Shown one piece after another: positions 54,331-62,817 of a DNA stretch of 64,000 nt (position 1 is its first letter; every line of letters starts with the position of its first letter). Made by a program: the position numbers and the translations under genes. Source of the DNA: Bacteroidota bacterium (GTDB taxonomy: Bacteria; Bacteroidota; Bacteroidia; Bacteroidales; JAGONC01). The stretch is from the NCBI GenBank assembly GCA_026391695.1, contig JAPLDP010000028.1, positions 1 to 64,000 of the forward strand. The letters are read 5' to 3'. The notes under the pieces were generated by a model. The model was given only the letters and a program-made list of their open reading frames with translations, was not told where the DNA came from and made no database searches.

Positions 54331-57300
54331 ATGAAGCAGTTATCTTCTGTTGAGAATTTCGTTGAGTTTCGAAAACTTATAGTAAATGAAGCGAAGGATA
54401 ATAAACCTTGTTTGGCAATATGTGCAGGAACAGGGGGGCAGGCAAGCGGTTCGAATGATATTATGAGGATAATAAAACGCCACATAATAGAACACAATCT
54501 TAATGAAAAAATTTCTCTGAGAATTACAGGATGTCTCGGCTTTTGTGAAATGGACCCGTTTATCATTGTTGAACCGGGATTCAATCTGTACCCGAAGTTG
54601 AAAATGGAAGATGTTCCGAAAATCATAAATGCTGCCGTCAAAGGAAAGGTTATAAAAGAAATGCTATATAAGGAACCCGGCGATGATAAACGATATTTCT
54701 CACAATCAGAAATACCTTTTTTTAAGAATCAGACAAGGACGGTTTTGGGCAATAATCAAAAGATAGATCCAATCAGAATATACAATTATATTAAAATCGG
54801 CGGTTATTCGGCTTTTGAGAAAGTTATTTCTAATCCGGACCCCGAATGGATAATAAATGAAGTTGTTGATTCGGGATTAAGAGGACGAGGCGGAGGTGGT
54901 TTTCAGACAGGTCTCAAATGGAAATTTGCGAGCCGGTCAGGTAAGCAGAGAATTCAAAAATTTATTATTTGCAATGCCGACGAAGGAGACCCCGGCGCTT
55001 ATATGGACCGCAGTATGCTGGAAGGAAACCCGCACTCCATAATTGAAGGGATGGTTATTGCCAGTATCGCTATCGGCGCCACCCGCGGTATAATCTATGT
55101 AAGAACTGAATATCCATTGGCTATTAAACATTCGATAATTGCGATAAATCAGGCACGTGGGCTGGGAATTTTAGGAAAAAACATACTAGGTACGGGGAGT
55201 GATTTCGATATTGAAATTATCAAAGGAGCAGGCGCTTTCGTATGTGGTGAAGAAACAGCGCTGATTAAATCTATTGAAGGGCAGATGGGACAACCAAAAC
55301 AACGTCCGCCCTTCCCTGTAAATAAAGGTTTATGGGGATTTCCGACTTGTATAAATAATGTGGAAACATTGGCTAATATACCTGTTGTTATCAATTTGGG
55401 AGCAAAGGAATATGCAAAAGTCGGAACCCCGGGCAATACGGGAACAAAAATATTTTCTCTTGTCGGAAAAATAAAAAATACGGGCTTGGTCGAAGTACCG
55501 CTTGGAACTACAATTAAAGATGTTGTATATAAAATCGGAGGAGGTTCAAGTGGAAAAGCTAAAATAAAAGCCATTCAGACCGGGGGACCATCAGGTGGTT
55601 GTATTCCTGAAAAAATGTTTGATATTCCCATTAATTATGAGAGTCTGACTGAAGCAGGTTCAATTATGGGATCGGGTGGTATGATAGTAATGGACGAAAA
55701 TACATGCATGGTTGACATTGCCAGGTACTTCACTAATTTTTTACAGGAAGAATCCTGTGGAAAATGCTCCACCTGCCGTGAAGGAACAAAAAGAATGAAT
55801 GAAATCCTAACCAATATCACTGAAGGAAAAGGGAAAAAAGAAGATATTGACCTTCTGAAGGAATTAGGACCGGTAATAAAAGATGCCTCCATGTGCGGAC
55901 TCGGACAAACCGCTGCAAACCCTTTGTTGGCAACTTTAAGGTATTTCGAAAATGAATATATTGACCACATAGAAAAGAAAAAATGTACTGCCGGAGTATG
56001 TAAGGAAATCATTTCTTCACCCTGTCAATATACTTGTCCATTAAATACCGAAGTATGCGTGTATGTTGCCCTTATTGCAAAGGGAAAATATAAAGAAGCA
56101 CTTGAAATAATTAAAAAAGACAACCCTCTTCCTTCTGTGCTCGCACGGGTATGTCATCATCCCTGCGAACTGAAATGCAAAGCCGGTGAATACGGAGAGC
56201 CAATAGCAATAAAGAATTTAAAGCGATTTGTTACAGATTATGCTTTGCAAAACAATCTTGTAGCTAAAGTAAAAGCGGTTAAAAAGAAAAATGACAACAA
56301 AGTGGCAATTATTGGCTCGGGCCCCGCAGGACTGACTTGCGGATTTTATCTGGGACAAAAGGGTTATGAAGTTACCATATTTGAAAAACAAGATGTGATC
56401 GGAGGCATGATGATGTTAGGAATTCCAGAATACAGGCTGCCAAAGAAAATTGTACAAGCTGATATTAATTATATTAAAAGTGCAGGAATAGAAATCAAAA
56501 CAAATTCGGCTTTAGGAAAGGATTTTAATATAAGCGATTTATTCAAGAAAGGCTATAAGGCTGTTTTTATTGCTACCGGTGCAAATGTGTCCTTAAAATT
56601 GGATATTGCAGGTGAAGATATCAAAGGAGTGATTCCGGGTATGGAAGCCTTGATAAATCTTAACCTTAATAAGAATATTGAAATCGGGAAACGTGTTGGA
56701 ATTATCGGAGGAGGGAACTCGGCTGTTGATGCTGCAAGAAGTGCGCTGCGCGCTGAAACATCCGAAAGTATTACGACTGTCGATATGGCAAGAAGCGCAC
56801 TCCGCACCACTAAACCCGAAAGTGTTACAATTTTTTACAGACGATCAATGTCTGAAATACCTGCATATAAGGAAGAGGTTGAAGGCGCAATGGAAGAAGG
56901 AATTGAGTTTGAATTTTTAACTGCTCCTGTACGAATCATCTCCGAAAAGGGCAAATTAAAAGCATGTGAGTTTGTCAGGATGGAGTTGGGCGAAGTAGAT
57001 GAGTCGGGCAGAAGAGTACCAGTTCCTGTTAAAGGTTCGGAATTTATTGTCGAACTTGATACATTGATTGTATCAATCAGCGAAAAACCCGATGTTACTT
57101 TTCTTCAGAAAGAAGAATTGGAAATAACGAAATGGAGCACCCTGTCAATAAATAATGAAACGTTGGAAACAAATATTGAAGGGGTTTTTGCAGGAGGCGA
57201 TATCGTTACCGGGCCCAATTCGGTAGTGGCAGCAGTTTCCGCCGGAAAAATCGCTGCCGAATCGATTGATCAGTATGTCCAGGGAAAAGAGGTAAAACGT

Positions 57301-57561
57301 GAATATAAAATTACAAGACCTTCCATGTATGTTGAACCTATGCTGTTATCCGATACAGAATTAGAGAAATTATTATCTGCAAAACGTGTTGAAATGCCAT
57401 TACTGTCTCCTGAAAAGCGAAAATATAATTTAATTGAAGTCGAGCAAGGTTATACCGAAGAGCAAGCAAAAATGGAAGCAATGAGATGCTTGAGGTGTGA
57501 ACTCGAAACACAAGACGGACAGAAGTTTCTGGAAAAAATAAAAGAAATAGCACAATCATAA
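54331..57561 (+). CDS. NuoF-like FMN/Fe-S subunit fused to a GltD/NfnB-like NAD(P)-FAD oxidoreductase
   Basis: 1076 residues. A thioredoxin-like ferredoxin domain comes first (CLAICAGTGGQASGS, GCLGFCEMDPF), then NuoF/HndC (about 165-570: GLRGRGGGGFQTGLKWKF, NADEGDPGAYMDRSMLEGNP, GAGAFVCGEETALIKSIEGQ, N3 cluster ESCGKCSTCREGTKR). From about 560 a GltD-type module follows: Cys-rich CQYTCPLNTEVCVYVALIAK and VCHHPCELKCKAGE, FAD site VAIIGSGPAGLTCGFYLG, NAD(P) site VGIIGGGNSAVDAARSALR, end GVFAGGDIVTGPNSVVAAV. The NAD(P) site carries an 18-codon tandem duplication (56725-56832). The fusion joins an NADH-oxidising flavin site to a second flavin and NAD(P) site, as expected for bifurcation or transhydrogenation. 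Confidence 0.92.
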   Translation: MKQLSSVENFVEFRKLIVNEAKDNKPCLAICAGTGGQASGSNDIMRIIKRHIIEHNLNEKISLRITGCLGFCEMDPFIIVEPGFNLYPKLKMEDVPKIINAAVKGKVIKEMLYKEPGDDKRYFSQSEIPFFKNQTRTVLGNNQKIDPIRIYNYIKIGGYSAFEKVISNPDPEWIINEVVDSGLRGRGGGGFQTGLKWKFASRSGKQRIQKFIICNADEGDPGAYMDRSMLEGNPHSIIEGMVIASIAIGATRGIIYVRTEYPLAIKHSIIAINQARGLGILGKNILGTGSDFDIEIIKGAGAFVCGEETALIKSIEGQMGQPKQRPPFPVNKGLWGFPTCINNVETLANIPVVINLGAKEYAKVGTPGNTGTKIFSLVGKIKNTGLVEVPLGTTIKDVVYKIGGGSSGKAKIKAIQTGGPSGGCIPEKMFDIPINYESLTEAGSIMGSGGMIVMDENTCMVDIARYFTNFLQEESCGKCSTCREGTKRMNEILTNITEGKGKKEDIDLLKELGPVIKDASMCGLGQTAANPLLATLRYFENEYIDHIEKKKCTAGVCKEIISSPCQYTCPLNTEVCVYVALIAKGKYKEALEIIKKDNPLPSVLARVCHHPCELKCKAGEYGEPIAIKNLKRFVTDYALQNNLVAKVKAVKKKNDNKVAIIGSGPAGLTCGFYLGQKGYEVTIFEKQDVIGGMMMLGIPEYRLPKKIVQADINYIKSAGIEIKTNSALGKDFNISDLFKKGYKAVFIATGANVSLKLDIAGEDIKGVIPGMEALINLNLNKNIEIGKRVGIIGGGNSAVDAARSALRAETSESITTVDMARSALRTTKPESVTIFYRRSMSEIPAYKEEVEGAMEEGIEFEFLTAPVRIISEKGKLKACEFVRMELGEVDESGRRVPVPVKGSEFIVELDTLIVSISEKPDVTFLQKEELEITKWSTLSINNETLETNIEGVFAGGDIVTGPNSVVAAVSAGKIAAESIDQYVQGKEVKREYKITRPSMYVEPMLLSDTELEKLLSAKRVEMPLLSPEKRKYNLIEVEQGYTEEQAKMEAMRCLRCELETQDGQKFLEKIKEIAQS
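56725..56832 (+). repeat. 54-bp in-frame tandem duplication inside the NAD(P) site
   Basis: Unit 1 (56725-56778) encodes VDAARSALRAETSESITT, unit 2 (56779-56832) VDMARSALRTTKPESVTI. They differ in about one third of residues, so the duplication has been retained for long. The extra unit follows the GGGNS loop of the NAD(P)-binding Rossmann fold. Confidence 0.85.
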
Positions 57562-57571
57562 AACAACGGAT

Positions 57572-58261
57572 ATGAAAATTACTATTGACGGGATAAATTT
57601 TGATGCACCTAAGGGCTGGACTATTCTTGAATCAGCAAAATTTCTTGGACTGGAAATTCCGACATTATGTTATAATGAAGGTCTTTCACCGTGGGGGGGA
57701 TGTCGTTTATGCATTGTTGAATTATTTACAGGCAAAACATCAAAACTGGTTTCTTCTTGCACTTACCCGGTCGAAGAAGACTTGATTATTAAAACCTCTA
57801 CAAAGAGAGTTTTAAATGCAAGAAAAATGGTACTTGAGCTGCTTATCGCCCAATGTCCTACTTCAAAAGTGCTTCAGGATTTGGCAGCAAGAATAGGTTT
57901 ACAGCAAGTCAGGTTTACGCCCAGATGGGAAAAGTGCATTTATTGCGGATTATGTGTCAGGATGTGCCAGGAACAAATGGTGGCGGGCGCAATTGGATTT
58001 GTTAATAGAGGCAATAAACTGAAGATCAATACGCCGTTTGATAAAACTTCCGAAGAATGCCGCAGATGTGGAGGATGCATGTATATATGCCCTGTATGTA
58101 TGTCAAGATGTGAAGGCATAAATCCTGAAACAGTCCTTTGTGGAAGATGTGAAAACTCGCTTCAGCCGACCTGTACTGAACTAAACGATAATTTCAATTG
58201 CTGGATGGGCCTTAAAGGTGATTGCGGTACTTGTGTTTCTGAAAAATCTAAAATAAAGTAA
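57572..58261 (+). CDS. NuoG/HoxU-like ferredoxin subunit
   Basis: 229 residues. A plant-type [2Fe-2S] domain (TLCYNEGLSPWGGCRLCIVE, SSCTYPVEEDL) is followed by two [4Fe-4S] motifs (KCIYCGLCVRMCQ and ECRRCGGCMYICPVC) and extra cysteines at the C-terminus (LCGRCENSLQPTC, GDCGTC). The His-Cys cluster normally between them (HxxxCxxCxxxxxC) is missing: the place reads LLIAQCPTSKVLQDLAARIG with one Cys. Molybdopterin and H-cluster domains are absent, so it is a wiring subunit. It follows the NuoF-GltD gene by ten bases. Confidence 0.9.
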   Translation: MKITIDGINFDAPKGWTILESAKFLGLEIPTLCYNEGLSPWGGCRLCIVELFTGKTSKLVSSCTYPVEEDLIIKTSTKRVLNARKMVLELLIAQCPTSKVLQDLAARIGLQQVRFTPRWEKCIYCGLCVRMCQEQMVAGAIGFVNRGNKLKINTPFDKTSEECRRCGGCMYICPVCMSRCEGINPETVLCGRCENSLQPTCTELNDNFNCWMGLKGDCGTCVSEKSKIK

Positions 58262-58283
58262 TCAAATAAATAAAAAACTAAAT

Positions 58284-58289
58284 AGGAGG
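58284..58289 (+). promoter_or_regulatory. Canonical Shine-Dalgarno AGGAGG before the FMN glutamate-synthase gene
   Basis: AGGAGG lies seven bases before the ATG at 58297. Bacteroidota genes, including the others here, generally lack such a site. It decides the start of this gene and hints at an origin outside Bacteroidota. Confidence 0.8.
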
Positions 58290-58296
58290 TTATAAA

Positions 58297-59883
58297 ATGA
58301 GTTTGTCAAAAATTAATGCAACAGCAGCTACACTAACAAAAAATAGGACAGAAGGTTCTGTAGTTCCCACAAGTGGTATGTGTGTAACATGCATAGATGG
58401 CTGCATCGGTATGTGTGAAATAGGAAAATCTGCTTACCGTGGGCATGAAGTTATTTATCCGCAACCTTTTGGAGTTATTACAACGGCAGCCGAAAAATCA
58501 TTCCCTGTTGATTATTCGCATTTTAATATCATGGGCGGCGTTGTTGGCGCTCATGGTATTGAAGCTGATAGTGACAAAGCAATTTTCCCGGCGGTTAATC
58601 TTGAAGTCACTTTCGGCCATGATAAAGGGATTAAATTTAAAATGCCTTTTATGATACCCGGAATTGGTTCAACGGATATCGCTAAAAATAACTGGGAGGG
58701 CTTGGCTATTGGCTCTGCATTGGCTGGTACAGGACTCACTATCGGTGAAAATGTTGCAGGTATGGACAATGAAGCGGTTTATAAGAACGGCAAAGTAGTT
58801 GATACAGTCGACTTAAAGCGCAGGGTAAAACTTTATTTAGACCACAGGCAGGATGGTTACGGCGCTATTATAGTGCAGGCAAATGTAGAGGATGCCCGGC
58901 TCGGTAATCAGGAGTATGCAATTCGGGAACTCGGTGTAGAGTGCGTTGAATTAAAGTGGGGGCAGGGCGCCAAGAATATCGGGGGTGAAGTGAAAATAAA
59001 AAACCTGAAGAAAGCCCAGATGTTGCTGGAACGCGGGTATATTGTTTTACCTGATCCGACGGATCCCACAGTCATCAAAGCATTTGAAAATGGTGCCTTC
59101 AGTGAATTTGAAAGACATTCGCGCGTGGGAATGGTGACCGAAGAATCATTCGCAAAAAGGATTGAAGAATTACGCAAAGCCGGGGCAAAATACATTTTCT
59201 TAAAAACAGGTGCTTACCGCCCTGCTGCTCTGGCAACAGCATTGAAATTTGCTTCAAAATATAAATTGGATTTATTGACAGTAGACGGCGCCGGCGGCGG
59301 AACAGGTATGAGCCCGTGGAGAATGATGAATGAATGGGGGGTGCCTCCGGTTGAATTACATTCATTATTATATCAATACGTGAAACAATTACACGAAAAA
59401 GGTGAATACATTCCGGCTATCGCTGTTGCCGGTGGTTTTACTTTCGAAGACCAGATATTCAAAGGACTCGCTATGGGTGCTCCTTTTGTAAAACTTGTCG
59501 GTATGGCGCGCGCTCCCATTGCCGCTGCAATGGTTGGAAAAACAATAGGCAATGCCATTAGAAACCATCAAATTCCCGTTTATGTAGAACGCTTCGGAAC
59601 TACTATTGATGAAGTTTTTGTAACTGCAACCGAACTCAGGCATAAATTAGGAAACGAAGAATTTGAAAAACTTCCCGCAGGAGCAATTGGATTATATACT
59701 TATTACGAACGCCTTGCACAGGGCTTGCGTCAGTTAATGGCCGGTACCAGAAAATTTGCGTTGGAATATGTTTCAAGGAATGATCTTGCTGCTATTACCC
59801 ATGAAGCCAGCAATATCACTGGAATCCCATATATTATGGATTGTGATAAGGAAGAAGCGGAAAAAATCCTTGCTGGTAAATAA
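58297..59883 (+). CDS. FMN-binding glutamate-synthase-family protein
   Basis: 528 residues. It corresponds to the central FMN/synthase domain of GltB, as in archaeal-type glutamate synthases, without the glutaminase part: VDGAGGGTGMSPWRMMNEWG, IPAIAVAGGFTFEDQIFKGL, GAPFVKLVGMARAPIAAAMV, with FMN phosphate-site glycines. The N-terminus carries SGMCVTCIDGCIGMCEIGKS, four cysteines plausible for an Fe-S cluster. It is the last gene of the operon and would accept electrons from the NuoF-GltD/HoxU chain to reduce 2-oxoglutarate plus ammonia or glutamine, or an unknown substrate. Confidence 0.9.
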   Translation: MSLSKINATAATLTKNRTEGSVVPTSGMCVTCIDGCIGMCEIGKSAYRGHEVIYPQPFGVITTAAEKSFPVDYSHFNIMGGVVGAHGIEADSDKAIFPAVNLEVTFGHDKGIKFKMPFMIPGIGSTDIAKNNWEGLAIGSALAGTGLTIGENVAGMDNEAVYKNGKVVDTVDLKRRVKLYLDHRQDGYGAIIVQANVEDARLGNQEYAIRELGVECVELKWGQGAKNIGGEVKIKNLKKAQMLLERGYIVLPDPTDPTVIKAFENGAFSEFERHSRVGMVTEESFAKRIEELRKAGAKYIFLKTGAYRPAALATALKFASKYKLDLLTVDGAGGGTGMSPWRMMNEWGVPPVELHSLLYQYVKQLHEKGEYIPAIAVAGGFTFEDQIFKGLAMGAPFVKLVGMARAPIAAAMVGKTIGNAIRNHQIPVYVERFGTTIDEVFVTATELRHKLGNEEFEKLPAGAIGLYTYYERLAQGLRQLMAGTRKFALEYVSRNDLAAITHEASNITGIPYIMDCDKEEAEKILAGK

Positions 59884-60037
59884 CTCGTGTTACTTAAAAT
59901 ATAACAGAAGATAGAAGTCAGTGTTATAACAAAAGCATAAAGCAATACTGACTTCTTTTTGAATTATGAATTCTGACTCTTAAATTCTTTAGAACATAAT
60001 ATTTTCCAGTGAAAATAATCTCTGTAACCTTTTTCGG

Positions 60038-60355
60038 ATGAAAGAACATAAAGAATATTCAGAAGATGGGGTTTTACTGAAAGAAGGACGGTACAACCTG
60101 AAGAGCCTGAAAACAGGTTTATGGAAAGAATATTATGAAAACGGTAAAATTGCTGCGGAAGAATCATTTCTGGATGGAAAACTTCATGGGTATTTCAGGT
60201 CGTACCATGAAAACGGTAATATCTGGTGCATTGGAAATTACAATCAAAACAATAAAGAAGGAAAATTTGAAATATACGACCAACAAGGGAAATTAATATT
60301 TATTCAGCATTATAACCACGGCAAATTAGTCAAGAAGGCCATACGCAATACATAA
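60038..60355 (+). CDS. MORN-repeat (YwqK-like) protein
   Basis: 105 residues made of MORN-type repeats: EYSEDGVLLKEGRYN, GLWKEYYENGKIAAEESFLD, GYFRSYHENGNIWCIGNYN, GKFEIYDQQGKLIFIQHYN. Such short repeat proteins are common in Bacteroidota; some are labelled antitoxins (YwqK). No signal peptide is seen. It stands alone downstream of the operon and may not belong to it. Confidence 0.8.
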   Translation: MKEHKEYSEDGVLLKEGRYNLKSLKTGLWKEYYENGKIAAEESFLDGKLHGYFRSYHENGNIWCIGNYNQNNKEGKFEIYDQQGKLIFIQHYNHGKLVKKAIRNT

Positions 60356-60492
60356 TTTTAGAATATTTATTTGTGAGTTTCCCACTGAAAGGAATTTACA
60401 GGAACATCAAATGAAATAACTTTAGTAAAAATGGTTCCATAAGATGAGTTTTCAAGGTTTTGTAAAACAGACCATTAGAAAGAGTTATATAG

Positions 60493-60699
60493 TAGACTCA
60501 ATTTTCGAAAGCCGAAGGTGCATCAAAAATTGTAAGTCGAACAACTTAGCAAAGCGATCTCATGAGGCCGACAGACCGAATAATCCCGACAGTCGAAAGG
60601 TATAATACACCGCCCTTTGGGGCGGAAAAAGGGGCCGGGGCACCGCTTGAGCGGTATTTCGTAAAACTCAACTTACACCGGGATTCATACCTGTGATTA
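60493..60699 (+). ncRNA. Structured repetitive element, copy B
   Basis: Close to copy C (63209-63388): ACTCAATTTTCGAAAGCCGAA, TTGTAAGTCGAACAACTTAG, GATCTCATGAGGCCGACAG, AATAATCCCGACA, CCGCCCTTTGGGGCGGA, GGGGCCGGG, and the end TTCATACCTGTGATTA. It has about 30 extra bases near the 3' end with a small hairpin (CACCGCTTGAGCGGT). The AT-rich stretch 60356-60492 before it shows nothing recognisable. Confidence 0.7.
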
Positions 60700-60720
60700 A
60701 AAATTTAGTCGGACACTATT

Positions 60721-60915
60721 GCTATTATATGTAAAAACGCTGTAACTTTACATGGATGGAGTATCGTTTAGCTCGGAAAGTTACCAGAACATCCAACGCA
60801 CTTTTAATGATCATTGACTCAATAACAACAGCAATTAATATAACACACCACTCAGTCTCTCCTGTCCACACCCCTAATAGTGTGCAAACAGGACTTTATG
60901 AGTTGGTGCTATAAG
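60721..60915 (+). repeat. 195-bp leader repeat, copy B, upstream of the nuclease gene
   Basis: The partner of 46671-46865, same length. It is followed by GTTAGCA ... TGCTAAC, a 7-bp inverted repeat (60919-60951), before the ATG at 60982. The repeat adjoins structured element copy B on its left. Confidence 0.75.
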
Positions 60916-60981
60916 ATAGTTAGCAGCCATGCTTGGCGACAGTGCTAACATCAAACAACAGGAACAAAAGGAACTGACAAA

Positions 60982-62208
60982 ATGAAAATTTATGCAGAAG
61001 ACACAACATCTAATTTAATTAGCAGTAAGCATGCGGAAATAAAAGACCGCATTGATAATGAAAGCGAAAGCTACATCCTAAATGTTGGTGAGACACAATA
61101 TATTGAACATTTGAGAAGTCAATTTCACATTGACTTTCCAGAAATTCATACCGACAAGGTTTATGTGGACACATACGAAAAAGAAATTCCCGGGAACCGC
61201 TTTCCAGTGGAATTTATGATAATGGATAAGAGCAAATACTTCAAGAAAGACATTATCGTTTATCATATTCCATACACAGGCAATATTGATCTACTTCGTT
61301 TCAGACCGAACACTTTCACCTCTGTTATAGGAATTGAAATTCCTATTGACAGCAGAACACAAACAATAAAATTAGAGTTCATCAACTTTTACAACGATGC
61401 AGAGAAAATTAAAAGAGCTTATAATGAGAGATTGGGATATTTATTCAGTTGCTTTAATTTCTTAAAACAAGAAATTGAAGCATACAATAGTGGATTAGAG
61501 AGTTTCATACGTTCAACTCTATTAGGAAGACGACAACAACTTCTAAAGAAGAATGATTTCCTTTCATCGTTAGGGGTTCCTTTGAAAAAGAATCCTTCAA
61601 CATCAGAAACATTTGCAATTCCAAAACCCGTCTTGCGGGAAAAAATTTCTATCAAACCAGTAGTAACTGAAAAAGGATTTAAACCTGAACCTACACTTGA
61701 CAATGACAACTACATTAATATTTTGAAAATCATCAATGATGTAGGGAAAAACTTTGAACGGTTACCTTCTGTTTATGCAAAGAAAGGAGAAGAAGATTTG
61801 CGTGACCATATCTTATTAACATTAGATCCGAATTTTGAGTTTGGTAGTGCAAGTGGAGAGACATTCAACAAAACAGGAAAAACAGACATTCTTCTTCGCT
61901 ATGACAGCTCAGTTGTATTTGTTGCAGAGTGCAAATTCTGGAGTGGAGAAAAAAAGTTTTTGGAAACCATTGATCAGCTTTTAGGTTATTTGACATGGAG
62001 AGATTCCAAAACATCAGTTGTAGTTTTTGTTCAGAATAAGGATATGACAGCAGTAGTAGAGACAGCAAAAGAGGCGACAAAAAAGCATGGCAGTTTTATT
62101 CGTGAACTTGCGGCAAGCGACACAAGTTGGTTTAATTACATTTTTTCTCTTCCAACAGACAAGAACAAAGAAATAAAAATGGCGGTACAACTATTTCACA
62201 TACCATAA
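60982..62208 (+). CDS. PD-(D/E)xK nuclease-like putative defence protein
   Basis: 408 residues. The C-terminal quarter has the core of a restriction-endonuclease fold: FNKTGKTDILLRYDSSVVFV followed by AECKFWSGEKKFLETIDQLL, i.e. D-x14-ExK, then a helix and strands SKTSVVVFVQNKDM. The N-terminal 200 residues are a mixed beta/helical domain (YIEHLRSQFHIDFPEIHTDK, YNERLGYLFSCFNFLKQEI) that I do not recognise. It probably cuts DNA and may work in phage defence. It is bounded by the leader repeat and an attC-like site, as in a gene cassette. Confidence 0.65.
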   Translation: MKIYAEDTTSNLISSKHAEIKDRIDNESESYILNVGETQYIEHLRSQFHIDFPEIHTDKVYVDTYEKEIPGNRFPVEFMIMDKSKYFKKDIIVYHIPYTGNIDLLRFRPNTFTSVIGIEIPIDSRTQTIKLEFINFYNDAEKIKRAYNERLGYLFSCFNFLKQEIEAYNSGLESFIRSTLLGRRQQLLKKNDFLSSLGVPLKKNPSTSETFAIPKPVLREKISIKPVVTEKGFKPEPTLDNDNYINILKIINDVGKNFERLPSVYAKKGEEDLRDHILLTLDPNFEFGSASGETFNKTGKTDILLRYDSSVVFVAECKFWSGEKKFLETIDQLLGYLTWRDSKTSVVVFVQNKDMTAVVETAKEATKKHGSFIRELAASDTSWFNYIFSLPTDKNKEIKMAVQLFHIP

Positions 62209-62249
62209 AGTATGAGACGACATAGCCTCGAACCAGTAGTAGCACATGC

Positions 62250-62381
62250 AGCTAACAAAGGATTTATGAAAAAGTGCGTTCATTGCTTAGCCAAACTTTT
62301 GTGCATCTTACTTACTTTCGACAGAGTAGACACGTTGTTGCGTCTAATTCCCCATCTTCATAAATCCTCGGAACGTTAGCT
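62250..62381. other. attC-like recombination site (132 bp) after the nuclease gene
   Basis: AGCTAAC (62250-62256) and GTTAGCT (62375-62381) are exact reverse complements; inside them GATTTATGAA (62261-62270) pairs perfectly with TTCATAAATC (62357-62366), with unequal spacers of 4 and 8 bases. Outer R boxes, inner L boxes, asymmetric spacing and a variable middle of about 85 bases are the layout of integron attC sites. No integrase is in the window. Confidence 0.55.
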
Positions 62382-62415
62382 ACCACCATAAAATAATATT
62401 ATTTCCCTATGTAAT

Positions 62416-62784
62416 ATGAACACACAAACGATTATAATAACAATGCTTGTTCCTGCCATAACAGGTCTTGCATTTATTGCCTACAAACATCCATTGGGAT
62501 TTAGGAAAATTGCATTGGGCATTGCAATAATAATTTCTTGTATTCTTGTCGGACTCATTGCTTATAATTATGGATCTATGGAGTCATATATTGACTCACT
62601 CTATAACAATATACAAACTTCAGCAAATAATGAAACATTAGAATTTAGTATTAATGGTTTACATAGAAGTAAAGAAATTATTAAGGGAGCTTTCATTATT
62701 TATTTATTATCAATGGCTTATTTAGCATTTTTATATTTTTTACCCCATATCCTTGGAATTTCATTTGGAAAAACAAAAACATAA
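62416..62784 (+). CDS. Small membrane protein in a cassette-like unit
   Basis: 122 residues with three hydrophobic segments (TIIITMLVPAITGLAFIAY, KIALGIAIIISCILVGLIAY, AFIIYLLSMAYLAFLYFL) and a short extracytoplasmic loop. No family recognised. The ORF begins 34 bp after the end of one attC-like site and ends 33 bp before the next, as expected of an integron gene cassette. Confidence 0.55.
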   Translation: MNTQTIIITMLVPAITGLAFIAYKHPLGFRKIALGIAIIISCILVGLIAYNYGSMESYIDSLYNNIQTSANNETLEFSINGLHRSKEIIKGAFIIYLLSMAYLAFLYFLPHILGISFGKTKT

Positions 62785-62817
62785 AAGAATTTAAAAAGCA
62801 ATTAATATAATGACGGC

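Noticed and set aside
53332-58261. NuoE/F/G-like genes as the missing N-module of complex I.
   Set aside because: The NuoF-like protein is fused to GltD, the NuoG-like one lacks the His-Cys cluster and large domain, a GltB-like gene is in the same operon, and control is by sigma-54; these point to a separate soluble enzyme.
54331-59883. A bifurcating [FeFe] hydrogenase operon.
   Set aside because: No protein in the region carries H-cluster motifs; the final gene is a glutamate-synthase-type FMN protein.
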